A stretch of 64,000 nucleotides of DNA from Nepenthes gracilis (GCA_033239525.1 BSYO01000005.1:25464519-25528518), one strand, 5' to 3'. Counted from the first letter of the stretch, positions 34,847 to 47,381 are shown. Notes: generated from the sequence alone by a model not told the origin. Numbers and translations: made by a program.

Positions 34847-36311
34847 GTAAGTCAATTAGTCAATGGCACCATAAATTTTTTCATACCCGGTTTTTGTTTC
34901 AACATCAATTTCACCTCTACTATAACTTTTTTCTTTTTCAAATTTATTAAATTTATTTGTCAAGTAATACCTACTGTATATAAAAACTGTGATCCTTATT
35001 TAATTTATTTTTAACACTTTTCATTTTCGATAATATATATAATACAATCTGAAAATTTTATCAATTCTATCGTAATATAACTTTGATAGCAAAAATTCAA
35101 AAAAAATAAGAAATGATTAAAAAAAGATAAGACCAATATAGAAATTCAGAATACCCTAATTGGACTGCTTCATGTGGAGATCGTCCTCTCGATTAGTTGG
35201 GCGATGTGATGCTTATAATGCTGATCAATGGTTTTGTAAAAATTTAACTTGGTATTGACCGCTCATTGATCCGGCAAAGTGATATTGTAGAGACACTTAC
35301 CATTTTTAAAAATTTTTTACACACAAAATCAAAAAATTTTAGGAGATAGCAATGATTTTCGGTCCAATTGGCAGGATTTAAGGAGAAGTTAACAACTAGT
35401 ATTTAAATTTCTAACAAAACCTAAAATTTTGGGGGCCCAGAACCAATTGACCCGTTGACTGCCCCATCACCAACCCGCCTTGACAATGACAATATGTTTG
35501 TTGGATGGATATTATTTTCGTACTTGTTTAAATTTTTTATTTTTGAGTAACATTATTATATCTTAGGAATATGTATTGTTAAGAATAAAAATAACTAAGG
35601 TTATGAGAAGATGTTTGGATGCATAAATAAAATAATATGTAAATTGAATAGCTATTTTTAAATAATAAAATAAGGTGAAAAAATTTTGAAAATAATATTT
35701 TATTATTTGTTTACCACTTTAAATATGCCGAAGTGAGTTGGTGCCGTGTATTAGGATAGAATAACAGTAGGATCAATATTAAGTAATCTTTTACCATTTT
35801 CAAAAATAATAATAATGATAATAATAAAGATTTAGAACATAGCATAAAGTTAATTTTATGGGGTAAAATTTTCTTCTAACCCAGAATTGTTATTGAGAAC
35901 AATGGGTTAACTTATCTCTTTATTTATAATAAATTTTATTCCCGTAAAAATTATTATTTCTAAGCATAATATCATTAGAACACTGCTAAATATATTAAAA
36001 AAATATCATGCACTCCATCGAATAACTATTTTTATCAATCACTGCCTACTTTCTATGTCACCCTCCAGCCATTCATTAGCATTATTGACTATTACTGTAT
36101 GATTCTAAGAATAATAGCCCGCTCTTTACCAAAATCTTATTCACATAAGAAATTTATATTTCACGTGCAAGCTAATCAATCACTTCGCTTTGTATAAAGA
36201 ATCCTTATTCAACAAATGTCATATTTATCTGGACACATATGATTATTCAATTAGTTGTAATCACAAAGCTAATCAGCTTTCGTAATTAGTGTACTAAAGT
36301 CGCTCCCATAT
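34847..36311 (+). other. Intron-like DNA after CRK copy B exon 1
   Basis: It starts GTAAGT. The first 600 bases resemble the DNA after copy C exon 1 (52871-53480). From about 35860 it matches the region before the DUF26 fossil of copy A (14235). No coding sequence is seen. Confidence 0.6.
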
Positions 36312-36500
36312 ATAGATATTACAACTGTATCCACACAACCACTTTCTAAGCCAATAGAATGCACAGACCAAATCGAAACAACCAACAAAAACGACTTCTA
36401 CGGTTTCACTGCCATTGCCAAAGAGATACTAGAATTGACTTATGGCTTCTTCCTCTGCTAGCGGAAGCTTAGTCAATGAATGCACCAAAATAGCGAGAAA
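36312..36500 (+). pseudogene. Fossil DUF26 exon of CRK copy B kinase
   Basis: Remains in two frames: YYNCIHTTTF, stop, AN, then NKNDFYGFTAIAKEILELTYG followed by FFLC and stop. They match the fossil at 14706 (YHACTRRTTF; NDFCSFT; YGLFLC). It lies between the intact exon at 34027 and the transmembrane exon at 37145. The kinase therefore once had its own ectodomain exon here, distinct from the intact one upstream. Confidence 0.7.
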
Positions 36501-37144
36501 GAAAAAGAATAGAGAAAATAAAAGAAGAGAAATATTTATTTATTCGTTTGGGTTTTAAATTATATTCCGTTCTCTACTAACTTTAAGTATATTGTTCTCA
36601 ATATTGAGAAGAATATTTTTACCGATTATTTTTTTCTTGTTTGCTATTATATTCTTTATTGTTCAGATTACTTGTTACAAGGAGTTGCATCCTTGTACTG
36701 TTGAATGTTATATAGATGATATTTTATGGATGTGTGGTCTCATAATTTTTTTCTTATTATTTAATAAATTTTTCATCTGAAATCACATTTGTCATTATTA
36801 CAATTATTATTTTATATTGTGCATTATCATATTACTTTCTCGTCAGTTCAAACAAAGAGTTCAGCATCGATCCTTATAGAGATTAGTAATCGACTTTGTG
36901 AGTAAAGCTTTAGTAAGAGGAACACAACACTTTAGAGTTAGAAAAATAGCATAATTTGCATTTTCGTTAAATAAACTATTAGAAATAAAGATGAAAATAT
37001 GAAAAGGAAACTAAAATAAATGTTCTACAGATAAATAATTCCCACTTTTTTGTTTAACTTTTCCCGTGAATACATATACAAAGGGTTTGATACTTGTTGT
37101 TTTAAATTTTTGAGCCAACTGAGCAGTTAAATTTGATTGTGCAG

Positions 37145-40100
37145 CAAAGCAGAATTCATCGACTAAGGAAATTATTGGCATAATTGCTCCTACAGCTATT
37201 ACCTTGGTGCTGTTGATTATCATAGGCATCTGACTCATTGATAGAAAAAGAAAGAAGTCGAAGCTTGACGCCATAGAAGTTACTACAAATGGCAAGCAAA
37301 ATAAAATTTTACTCGGGAAAGGCTAATAAGAACCCATCCTCAATTCGTAGGTTTGAATTTGATACAACACTTTGTTATTATTCGTATTACCAATAGTGAT
37401 GATTTCAAAAATGTTGAGTCCTTACAATATAATTTGAGTACATTTCAGGCTGTAACAGTTAGTATGATTGTGTAGAAGCACTGGCCAGGGTGCGGATTAA
37501 TTCAAGAATAAGGTAATGTGAGGCTATTGAGATTTTACTTGGCTCGTGATGAAAAGTTACTTGTATTTGAATTTGTACCCAATAAAAGCTTGAACTACCT
37601 ATTTGGTATACTACAAAAAGATAACATATTTTGCACCTTTAAAAATAATTTATCATCTTTGACTATGCTAAATGTATGAGTTTTTGACCGCTCAAAATAT
37701 CCTTTAGTTCAAAAGAAGTTTTGTCTGCCTTATGATTTGTTCATATGTCGATCGGAAAAAGTAGTGTGTCACGTTTCCAATCTTGAAACTAAATTGTTAA
37801 TTTATTAATTTATAATTAATTTATCTTAGATTTTGAATTTTTAAGACTCAAAATTTAATTATTTATTTCACTGACAGATTAAAATTTAAAACAAATATCG
37901 GGATGTGAACATACAAATCAAATACTATTAAAGAATTTGAAATAATATAATATTTAAACCAAAGAATTCAAATATCACATATACAAGTTGCTCCAAAATC
38001 AATAATTATTTGACGTCAAATTAAATATAAGGAAAAAATATCTTACTTATATAAGAATATCAAAACTAACTTTTAAAAATTCTAAAATTAAATTTAAATA
38101 TTATTATTTTAACATCATCATCAACTGGATACAATAATAATTAAAATAATTAAAACTTGAAAGATTAATATCCAAAAATATTAATTTATAACAAAATATT
38201 AAATTAATTATAACCCCCAAGCAAATATCTGAATAGTAAATTTCTCAAACCAAAACTTTAATAAGTAATTCAAACTTGCTAATTTGAAGAATTTAGCAAA
38301 AAGAAAATAAGAGTGAATTAATTATTTAAGAAAATATATATAACTTTTATATGTAGATATATATCAAAAAAATATAATAAATAATAATATGATTTAAAAT
38401 TTAAAAACCTGATAATATCATTTCACAAACATATCATGCATAATCTAAAATCGATGTTCAATTATACTGAACAATAGAAATTCATAAGCATATTCAAATC
38501 TGTATTTTCAATGTCATACATCCCAAAATGTTCAATTTTATAAAACATACTAAAATCTTGCTAATACATAAAGGATTAAGGATTGGTAATTTTATCACTA
38601 ATAAAGAAAAAAAATATTAAAATTTGAGTTATAATTATTTTCAGATAATTAAAACCCATATATTACTATTCGAAAGAAATACGTATGCCGTCTATATATA
38701 ACCTTACAGACAGAATCGATAGTCATCTTTTTGACCAATAAATAGTAAGTTTGACCTTCAATTTACTAATGATATACTAGGATATATCCGAATACGTGAT
38801 TCAGGCACCTATTAGACGTTAAACCTGATTCTTTAAAATTTAATTTTTTTAAAAATTACTATTGTACACTTATTTTTTAAATCGACCAAAAATTATTTTA
38901 ATAATATCATAATTTATAAACAAAATATAGGATGTTACATAAGGACTAATAGATTTGCCATGATGTTAAAAAACTATACGAGGCAATGAAAGAGGAATGT
39001 TTTACATACATAACGATTCTCAACTCGGAATTACACATTATGATCCAAAAGCAAGTAATATTTTGTTGGATGCTGATATAAACCTGAAAATTTTAAAGTT
39101 TGGAATGGCAAGGATTTTTGGTGTGGATCAAAGCCAAGCCAACACAAACAGAATTGTTGGGATTTAGTATGCTATGATTTTCTAATTATTCTAACATGCT
39201 AATTAACTCAAGTAATACTAAGGTGAAAAACAAAATAGCTGCATCAATATTGAATTAATTTATGATAATTTGGATGTTTTGTACTAACTACATGTCCCTA
39301 AAGCACGCTATGCATGGGTAATTCTTGATAAAGTCAAATGTATACAATTTCGATATACTTGTATTGGATATCATAAGTGGAAAGAGGAACAAAAATATTT
39401 ACCAATCCGTCGTTGATAACTTCGTGGACTTTGTGAGTATGAACAATCTTTTTAAGTTATGGTTATCTCAGCCTTTGTATTATAATAAAAGGGGTTGTAT
39501 CTTATTAATAAGGTGCAGTGGTTGAACCATGATACTAAGAGTGCTAAATATAAATTTAAAGGTCTGCATATAATATTTAAAAAATCAAAGTTGAAATAGT
39601 AGTTTTGTTTGAAAAAAGGAAAATCCATAACCATTATATTTATATCCAATGGTTTTAGATTGAGAAGAAGGGATTACACATTTGAAGTGAGGCATAACCC
39701 CACTAAACTTGTTTATTTTACGCAACAACAAATGCATAAAGAGGATAATAAAGTATCTATTGAGATAAAATATCATGAAAAATTATACCATTATTGTGTT
39801 TATCTAGTAGAAAACCAACAAGTAAGGACAATATTTATAAGATATAAGCAATTTTTATATGAAAAACTCATCAAACCTTAGGGGAAAAAAAAAAAAAACC
39901 TCACTACTTTTACAACTGAAATTAGTGCACCACTATTAACAATGGGAACTACCATGGTGCTCAAGCTCATGTTGTGCACTGCTTGTGCATTCTTGCTATA
40001 GCATCGGCGTCAAGCACTTAGATATTAATTAATCTCTCACCTGAGCTCCTTTCAAGCATTCAACACATATGAACATATTGTCTATCTTTTTCTTCCGTAG

Positions 40101-40519
40101 AAATCATGTGCCAACACTAGTATTAGTGAAAATTAATAAAACTAACCACAAACAAACATACACAACAAGCCATATAATTGACATAGCAATGACCCATACC
40201 AATAATAACAACGTTTACTCACCGAAAAAACAACACAGTAATAAAAGTTAGATTACTGTCTGTTACTTTTTATTATCAATCTTGATCTATTGAAAAATTA
40301 TAGAAAAGCACATATATATAACCTAAAATTGAGAGGCATGGATGTAATGGAAAAATGTGGGGCCCTTGAAATTTATGGTTTCAACTCGAAGAGATTCATA
40401 TTGAAGTGATGAAATTATAAGATACATTCAAACTGTATTATTATGTGTTTAGAAATACTTAGATGAGAGAAATGCATTCTAACCAACCGACGAGCAAGTT
40501 AATGCCATGGTGCATTCAT
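37145..40519 (+). pseudogene. CRK kinase pseudogene (copy B)
   Basis: Exon order matches copy A. The transmembrane exon (37145-37291) has TGA at 37231 inside the helix and a GC donor (37292). The next acceptor AG of copy A is lost (TG). A deletion near 37460-37480 fuses exons 2 and 3 and removes the glycine loop and the ATP-binding lysine. The catalytic loop reads HYDPKASN instead of HRDLKASN and the DFG motif reads KFG. An LTR (37765-38939) splits the catalytic exon. Remains of the later exons lie at 39285-39440 and 40336-40519, the last with a large deletion. It cannot encode an active kinase. Confidence 0.9.
37765..38939 (-). mobile_element. Solo LTR inside the CRK copy B kinase exon
   Basis: The insertion begins TGTGTCACG and ends GATGTTACA; copy A has no such DNA at 16700-16710 (ggaaaagcaaagactgatag). 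On the minus strand it starts TGTAACATCCTATATTTTG, typical of chromovirus-type gypsy LTRs. It is AT-rich with no coding domain. A clean target duplication is not visible (agtag left, taagg right), so the exact ends or later mutation are uncertain. Confidence 0.65.
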
Positions 40520-41058
40520 GAAGTCTAGTCACAAAAATGGAATCTAAGTAGGGAAAAGCCAAGAAGAATTGGCCAAATTCTTAAAACTTTAAGATTATAT
40601 AATGACTACCACCTACCAATATAGACCCATTCTTACGTAGTTGGTGGTCCATGGTTTGTAGTCAAGATAAATAATATGGCAAACAGTGACTTCCTCGAAA
40701 GAACGCTATTGTCACTTTGGCTTTAGTTATCGATTATTCTAAATATTTAAACATGTTTCTAACAACTCTCACAATAGGTGAATGACAATAACTAATTTAT
40801 CTATTCAAATATTTTTCTTACTAGTTTAAAGTATTTAATAAAGAATGATAGTGTTCTTCTCTTTTTTTTTTTAAATATGTAATATTGAGTTATTAATATA
40901 ATGCCTATTAGGTAGAATTCCTATTGAATTTGTTAATATTAGATGTGTCTTTTTTAAGTAAAATAATATAGAAATCAATGGAATTTGAATTCATTGGCTA
41001 TAAATAGAAGATAGTAGTCTATATGGAAGGGAATAAACCTTTTGACAACATAAAAGTT
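40520..41058. other. DNA downstream of CRK copy B
   Basis: Matches 18367-18900 downstream of copy A and carries no gene. It is interrupted at 41058 by the copia element and continues at 45482. Confidence 0.7.
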
Positions 41059-42110
41059 TGTTAGAGATATTTGTCTAATTGGCATATTTCGTGACCATAT
41101 GTATTATTGTATTAATGTCGGGTTGTGGATTGTCGGTTTAAAGTCCGTTCTGTCTGCCCTCCAGTCGCTCGAGCCTGTCCAAAGCCTTCCCGCTGCCATG
41201 AGCTCGATACCCGCTCGAGCGCAAAAAACAGTAGGATGGTCGCTCTCCTGTCGCTCGATAGCCGCTCGAGCCGAAAATCTAGTAGGGTGCCCACTCGCTG
41301 CGCGCCTTCTGGCGGCTCGAGCGCCCGCAGGGTTTCTCATGAAACCCTACGTCTGCCCGCCGCGCGCTCGAGCCCCGCTCGAGCGCCGGTGCAACGGACA
41401 AAATTTTTGAACGATTTTTTACACCCTCTATAAATACTAGTATTATGTTTTTGAAACCCTAAGCACGCCAGAGCCTCTATTGATACCTTGAGGAGCCGTT
41501 AAACTTGAGAAGAAAGCCTTTCATGCTTGATTGATTTAGCTTCTCTTGAGAAAACCAAATGTTACAACTTTGAACTCCATGTTCTAAAGAGTTTTCTCAT
41601 CACTTTTCCTTTTTCATTTAACCTTTTCCATCCTTCTACCTTCGTGGAGACGTTGGTTCGTGATGAAAGAGATCCGATCGTGGTTGGCTATTTAAGTGGC
41701 ACGAGAGGAAAGATTGACGTGAAGAACGGAAGGTGTCCGGTTCCGTTGTCGCGGGCATATCCAAGGAGTTCCTTGGTAGGAATCACGTGACGGGAATAAG
41801 TCGGCTAGGTTAGCTCGTCGTTACCACCCGGTCTGTAAGTTGATTTTCATAGTGTATTGCTTCCCTGGCCGTTGAAGCCCGGAGTATTTTTCTCGATTAC
41901 CGTAGATATCGAGTTTTTACTTCGTCACCAAAAATCGCATCTTTATCTTTATTGTTCGTCGTTATTTATATTGTGCATGATTGTTGTCTCGTTAGCATCT
42001 ACAATTAAATATCCCTTACGTGTATCGAATATTTATTTATTGCTGCTTCCGCTATATTTGTTCGGGGTCGAAACTTGATTGTTCACGTTAGCACAAAACG
42101 TGCTTTTTCA
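41059..42110 (+). repeat. 5' LTR of the gag-only copia element
   Basis: TGTTAGAGATATTTGTCTAA to CTTTTTCA. The U3 (41160-41400) is CpG-rich with six CTCGAG palindromes and two CTCGAT variants, plus an AGGGTTTC-TCAT-GAAACCCT hairpin at 41331-41350. TATAAATA lies at 41429-41436. The 3' LTR lacks a 51-bp stretch that lies between CTCGAG repeats. Confidence 0.92.
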
Positions 42111-42111
42111 A

Positions 42112-42124
42112 TTGGTATCGGAGA
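42112..42124 (+). other. Primer-binding site
   Basis: TTGGTATCGGAGA, one base after the LTR, closely matches the plant initiator-Met tRNA 3' end complement (TGGTATCAGAG), with one mismatch in the core. Confidence 0.8.
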
Positions 42125-42153
42125 CTTATCCCGATCCGCGACCCCCGATCTAG

Positions 42154-43554
42154 ATGTATATGAGTGGATTGCTCTCCGTTTTTTCCTTCTTTGATGGGAG
42201 TAACTATGCCTATTGGAAGGTCCGGATGAGAGCTTTCCTAAAATCTCTAGATGAGTGTGTTTGGGTATGTACCCAAGTTGGGTGGACTCCACCCAATAGT
42301 TCCTCTGGCAACGAACCAAAAGCCTTATCTTCATGGACCAAAGAGGAACTTGATGCCTGTAATTGGAACAGTAAGGGGCTACATGCTATTTTTATGGCTA
42401 TGTCTCCCAATGAGTTTAAACGTATTTCAATGTGTGAGACATCTAAAAATGCGTGAGACATCTTAGAAATTACTCATGAAGGCACGAAACTTGTTAAGAA
42501 TTCAAAATTGCAAATGCTCACCACTAGATTCGAAGAGATAAAAATAAAAAATGATGAGACCTTTGATGAGTTCTATGCTCAATTAAATGATATTGTAAAC
42601 TCCACGTTTAATTTAGGAGAACGAATCCCTGAGAACAAAATTGTTAGAAAAGTACTTAGGTCACTTCCTGAACGATTTAGGCCTAAGGTCACTGCTATTG
42701 AAGAAAGCAAAGACCTTGATAAAATAAAAATCGAAGAACTTGTAGGATCCCTACAAACTTATGAGCACACCTTGCCACAGTCAAGAAAAAACAAATCACT
42801 TGTTCTAAAATCAAGTAGGGAAGAGCGAAATCGAGACTCCGATGAAGAATCATGTAGCGATGACGATTTTTCATTATTTGTTAAAAATTTTAAAAAATTC
42901 TTAAAGAAAAATAATTCTTCATCAGAAAAACTGGATGTGGACTTAAAACGATCATATAAATTTGAGAAGAAAGACCGACGCGAGAGTAAGGACTCCAAAT
43001 CGAAAACTGCCCAAGGAGTCCAATGCCATGAGTGTAAAGGTTTTGGTCACTATTGTGCTGAATGTCCAAATTTCAAAAGCCAATAAAGTCAAGCCTTTAA
43101 AGCTAATGTGACCTTAAGTGATGACGAAGAAGAAGAGGATGAAAAATATTCTGAAGATGGTCCTGTCAAGTACATGGCCTTTATGACCTCAATGTGTGAC
43201 AATGTTGTAGAGAATATTAATCAATCTGATGACTCTGAGGTCGAGTCAGAAGCTGAATTTGATGGCCTTCAAGAAGTTTACGATAAACTGTTTAGGGAAT
43301 GTTTGAAAGTAAAGCAATTAAATAGAACCCTAAACGGTAGGATCATAGATTTGGAAAAAGGAAACGTATCTCTACAATCCGAGTTAGATTCTAAAACTCA
43401 TGAAATTGAGAATCTAAAAGTCTCATTTACTAAGCAAATAACAACTTTAGAATTTAAACTTGAGGCCTCTCGAAAAGATTTGAAACAATTCTTAAATGGG
43501 TCTACAAAATTAGATCATATGCTCGGGTTGGGAAAAATTGGTGGAAATAAATAG
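42154..43554 (+). pseudogene. Copia gag with CCHC zinc knuckle and coiled coil
   Basis: A single frame runs 466 codons with two stops, TGA 42454 and TAA 43084. The N-terminus (FFDGSNYAYWKVRMRAFLKS, 'TKEELDACNW') is the usual copia gag start, followed by the gag core (TRFEEIKIKNDETFDEFYAQ; 'RKVLRSLPERF'), a charged region and a CCHC knuckle CHECKGFGHYCAECP. After the second stop comes an acidic stretch and a predicted coiled coil (43280-43500). The TGA sits where relatives have Trp (DILEITHEGT follows). Gag would form particles and bind RNA. With two stops this copy is probably inactive unless the stops are read through. Confidence 0.85.
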
Positions 43555-43706
43555 GATTTGGGGTATGCTGCGAATTTTGTTCAAACTGACGTGAAACCTA
43601 AAATTGTGTTTATTCCCGCCACGAAAATTTCACACAAACACACCTACACACCGAAAGTCATCAAGGTTGTGCCTCAACGTGTGGAGAAAAGTCTGGCCCA
43701 ACGTAT

Positions 43707-43940
43707 TTGCCTAATCTACGTAATCGCAAGGCTATGAACAATTCTTCCATCCCTAAGTTTGTGCCTACCTGTCATGCATGTGGAAAAGTTGGTCACATTC
43801 GTCCACGGTGCTACACCATGAATCTTTTGCACAACCAAAGACCAGGGCTAAATATGAATAAACTTGTTGATCACTTTCAACATTTGGATGCACACGTTAA
43901 AAGGTTGAATGTAAAAGTGTATTCAGTGAGACAAATCTGA
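43707..43940 (+). pseudogene. Second gag zinc-knuckle segment, frame-shifted
   Basis: In another frame, 'VPTCHACGKVGHIRPRCY' forms a second CCHC knuckle (about 43765-43810). Large Sirevirus-type gag proteins often carry more than one knuckle. The frame change and the stop at 43552 separate it from the main gag. After 43940 there is no coding sequence up to the PPT array. Confidence 0.7.
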
Positions 43941-43982
43941 GTTAAGAAAAGTGAACTATATTATCCCTTGGCCATTCGTGAC

Positions 43983-44480
43983 AAAAAAGGGGAGACTTGA
44001 TTCACTTTGATAGGAGGAGCTTAGGGGAGACGGAGCGGAGCCTGCTTATTTTGGGGGAGTTTTTGTTATTTTCATATTATTTCAGGTTATTATTACTGTG
44101 AGGGGGAGTATTGATTATTTTCGTTAGGGGGAGAATCGTTGTATGTTACATTATTGTATGTTATTTCTGCTACATCTCAATAATGCTTGTCTCTCATTCT
44201 TATGTACCATGCATGCTGTTATGGTGTTATTATCTTTTGCTCTGTTGGTACTAACCTTACTTGACCAGAAAACTGAAGTCACACAGGCAGTCAACGCAAG
44301 TTTTCATCATATCGCCTCACCAGCTCTCGTATAGCTATTTACATTTTTTTTGTATCTCTTATGTATCACTAGGCGTAGGTTTTCATGTACACGGGTTTTA
44401 TCTCGGTGGTATCTGAACCCGTGATTCACTTGTATTTTTTATTTTATGAGTTTTGTCACGGAATTGCCAAAGGGGGAGAT
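43983..44480 (+). other. Array of polypurine tracts before the 3' LTR
   Basis: AGGGGGAG-type tracts recur at 43987-43994, 44023-44030, 44053-44059, 44101-44108, 44126-44133 and 44471-44480. The last one directly abuts the LTR and is the likely plus-strand primer. Multiplied PPTs upstream of the 3' LTR have been reported for Sireviruses. Confidence 0.75.
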
Positions 44481-45481
44481 TGTTAGAGATATTTATCTAA
44501 TTGACATATTCCGTGACCATATGTATTATTGTATCAATGTCGGGTTGTGGGTTGTCGGTTTAAAGTCCGTTCTGTCCACCCTCCAGTCGCTCGAGCCCTT
44601 CCAAAGCCTTCCCGCTCACCATGAGCTCGATACCCGCTCGAGAGCAAAAAACAGTAGGATGGCCGCTCGCCTGTCGCTCGATAGCCGCTCGAGCCGAAAA
44701 TCCAGTAGGGTGCCCGCTCGCTGCGCGCCTTCTGGCCGCTCGAGCCCCGCTCGAGCGCTGGTGTAACGGGCAAAATTTTTGAACGATTTTTTGCACCCTC
44801 TATAAATACTAGCCTCATGTTTTTGAAACCCTAAGCACGCCAGAGCCTCTATTGATACCTTGAGGAGCCGTTAAACTTGAGAAGAAAGCCTTTCATGCTT
44901 GATTGATTTAGCTTCTCTTGAGAAAACCAAATGTTACAACTTTGAACTCCATGTTCTAAAGAGTTTTCTCGTCACTTTTCCTTTTCCATTTAACCTTTCT
45001 CATCCTTCTACCTTCGTGGAGACGTTGGTTCGTGATGAAAGAGATCTGATCGTAGTTGGCTATTCAAGTGGCACGAGAGGAAAGATTGATGTGAAGACCG
45101 GAAGGTGTCCGGTTCCGTTACCGCGGGCAAACCCAAGGAGTTCCTTGGTAGGGATCACGTGACGGGAGTAAGTCGGTTAGGTTAGCGCGTCGTTACCACC
45201 CGGTCTGTAAGTTGATTTTCATAGTGCATTGCTTCCCTGGCCGTTGAAGTCCGGAGTGTTTTTCTCGATTACCGTGGGTATCGAGTTTTCACTTCATCAC
45301 CAAAAATCGCGTCTTTATCTTTATTACTCGTCGTTATTTATATTGTGCATGCTTGTTGTCTCGTTAGCATCTAGAACTAAATATTCCTTACGTGTATCGG
45401 ATATTTATTTATTGTTACTTCCGCTATATTTATTCGGGGTCGAAACTTGATTGTTCACGTTAGCACAAAACGGCTTTTTCA
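44481..45481 (+). repeat. 3' LTR of the gag-only copia element
   Basis: TGTTAGAGATATTTATCTAA to CTTTTTCA, colinear with the 5' LTR except for a 51-bp deletion among CTCGAG repeats (near 44745), small indels and scattered substitutions, of which the first seven are transitions. TATAAATA lies at 44811-44818. Confidence 0.92.
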
Positions 45482-47381
45482 AAGTTGTTTAGGAGATCTT
45501 TGTGAAATAAATATTTTTAAATGTTCAATCATTAATTATAAGTATAACATCTTCTAAAATTATTATCAAAGTAATTATTATGAGACTACTAGAGTTATAT
45601 TTTATGTGACAAATTCTTACATCTTTATAGCTAGAAAAATATTGAGCTACTCGAAGGGTTTGAAAATTTGAATATAATGGTATAGAGGGTTTCTACTCGA
45701 TGCACTCACCATTTTTTTTTGTTTCCCTATAATTTGACTCTTATTGTCATTATTGTAGCTTATAAATAAAATTTTGAAATAAAACCTTTATTTCCTTCTG
45801 AGTAAATAAAAAGAAAGCCAATAGATTTTATAATAGACTTAGACTTTTCTATTATTGTATGTTATTCATTGCCTTGAGTTTAACATGATGATTTAAGTGT
45901 TGCCACTGTTGTTATTATTATTATCAAAATTAAGTAAGATCCGAAAAAAAATAAAAACTTAAATTTTTATAAAGGAAAATACTATCCCTATTGGAAGTAG
46001 GTGAGTTCATGATTAATAGCACCAACAATAACAAATAAAATTCCCATAATCTTATACTACAACTTAGTAGTTAAATTGTTAGAATGAATGTGTCACTCAA
46101 AGAATGAGATAGAAAATGCAAGGTTGAAGCGAACTGCATTTATTATTATCAGTCACTGTTGACTTAGAATTTTCTAAAACTATTTCAACATCAGTTATTA
46201 ACAATTATTTTAGTAATATTTACGTCTTACTTGATTAAATTAAATTTGGTAGAATTTCAATTCCTACAAATATTTATTCCCCAATAGTTCTTATTATCTC
46301 GTATGGTTAAAAATTTCACATGAGAATTATAGTTATTCCTTGAGATTAATAATTACTAGATAGCTAAAAATAAGTAATGATAGAAAAATTATATCCATAT
46401 ATCTCAAAAATTTATAGGGAATTAATATTTCTAATGGAACCGTTGTCCCTTGCCCCCGGCTACCACCCGTCAGCTCGACCACCTTGGTTGCGGCATTATT
46501 GGACACAAATATAAATTTAAGAATATAAATTTTTCAGACAAATTAAACAAAGTCAACCAAGAATAAAGATAGTGAGAGGGGCGAAGGGAAATGCATTGTG
46601 CCCCAAATTTTTATATATAAAAAAATACTTTTCTTTATTTTTATTTTTATTTTTTTTAAAAAAATAGGTGCTTCGATGTCGGTACCATGCCGCAGCCTCC
46701 CTTCTTCTCGCGCAGGTGGTGTTTACCTAATAACAATTCTTTCTCATCTCAGCAATGGCAAGGGCTACGTGCCATGCAATTCAATGGTGGACATTCATGT
46801 TGCTTGCCATAATAATTATACACTGCCTTATCTTTATGTCATTTTTTTTGTTACTCTATTTTTTTCGTAGCCTTATCTCTATTCCATTATAATGATCAAA
46901 ATTATATCATTTTTTAGGAATTAACTCGTATTTTAAATCATTTTAAAATAATATAATTATTCATATAAGGTATATGTATGAAATAAGTATAACTTAATAA
47001 ACTAATATGAGTCAAATTTTCATATGACCCATTAATTCAACATATTCTATCGCTTATTCCAGCTTAGATGACTTTGGGACAGTTGAAATATTTCCGGTTC
47101 ATTACTGCAAACCTATTACACAGTCTAATTTGGAAAAACAAATGATCTCTTAATTTTAATTATTTATTATAAATTGATAGTTATAATTTAATTATATTTT
47201 AAAAAATAATAATAAGTCAAATAAAATTGATTATTTTAAATTTATTAAATTAAAATTATTTATTTAAAAATAAATAACTAAATTAAAAAATGAAAAGCTT
47301 GAACTCCATAAAAAAAATGTAAGCCTTGAATAATGCGGTTGCATCTCGGTCACTTCAATTTATTAAAACAAGTCAAATATT
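45482..47381. other. Intergenic DNA between CRK units B and C
   Basis: The first part continues the DNA downstream of CRK copy B after the copia insertion. From about 47200 it matches 30900 onward. A GC-richer patch at 46440-46500 and the open frame at 46598-46870 were examined and not recognised. No gene is supported. Confidence 0.6.

Larger units (their letters stand above)
41059..45481 (+). mobile_element. Complete gag-only copia element, Sirevirus type (TR-GAG-like)
   Basis: Two direct LTRs (41059-42110 and 44481-45481) flank a 2.37-kb interior, bordered by the 5-bp target duplication AAGTT (41054-41058 and 45482-45486). The empty site is preserved at 18901-18920. A PBS follows the 5' LTR and a PPT precedes the 3' LTR. 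The interior encodes gag with zinc knuckles but no protease, integrase, RT or RNase H, so mobility would need enzymes from another element. GC-rich palindrome-studded U3 regions and a multiplied PPT are features reported for Sireviruses; the lineage assignment is inference. The LTRs differ at several percent, so it is not a very recent insertion. Confidence 0.9.

Noticed and set aside
36592..36780. 62-codon hydrophobic frame in copy B (Phe/Ile-rich)
   Set aside because: AT-rich composition gives Phe/Ile runs; it lies between the DUF26 fossil and the transmembrane exon and has no counterpart ORF in copy A.
41099..41433. Several overlapping open frames of about 100 codons on both strands
   Set aside because: They lie in the CpG-rich U3 of the copia LTR, recur with breaks in the other LTR and result from the lack of stop codons in GC-rich repeats.
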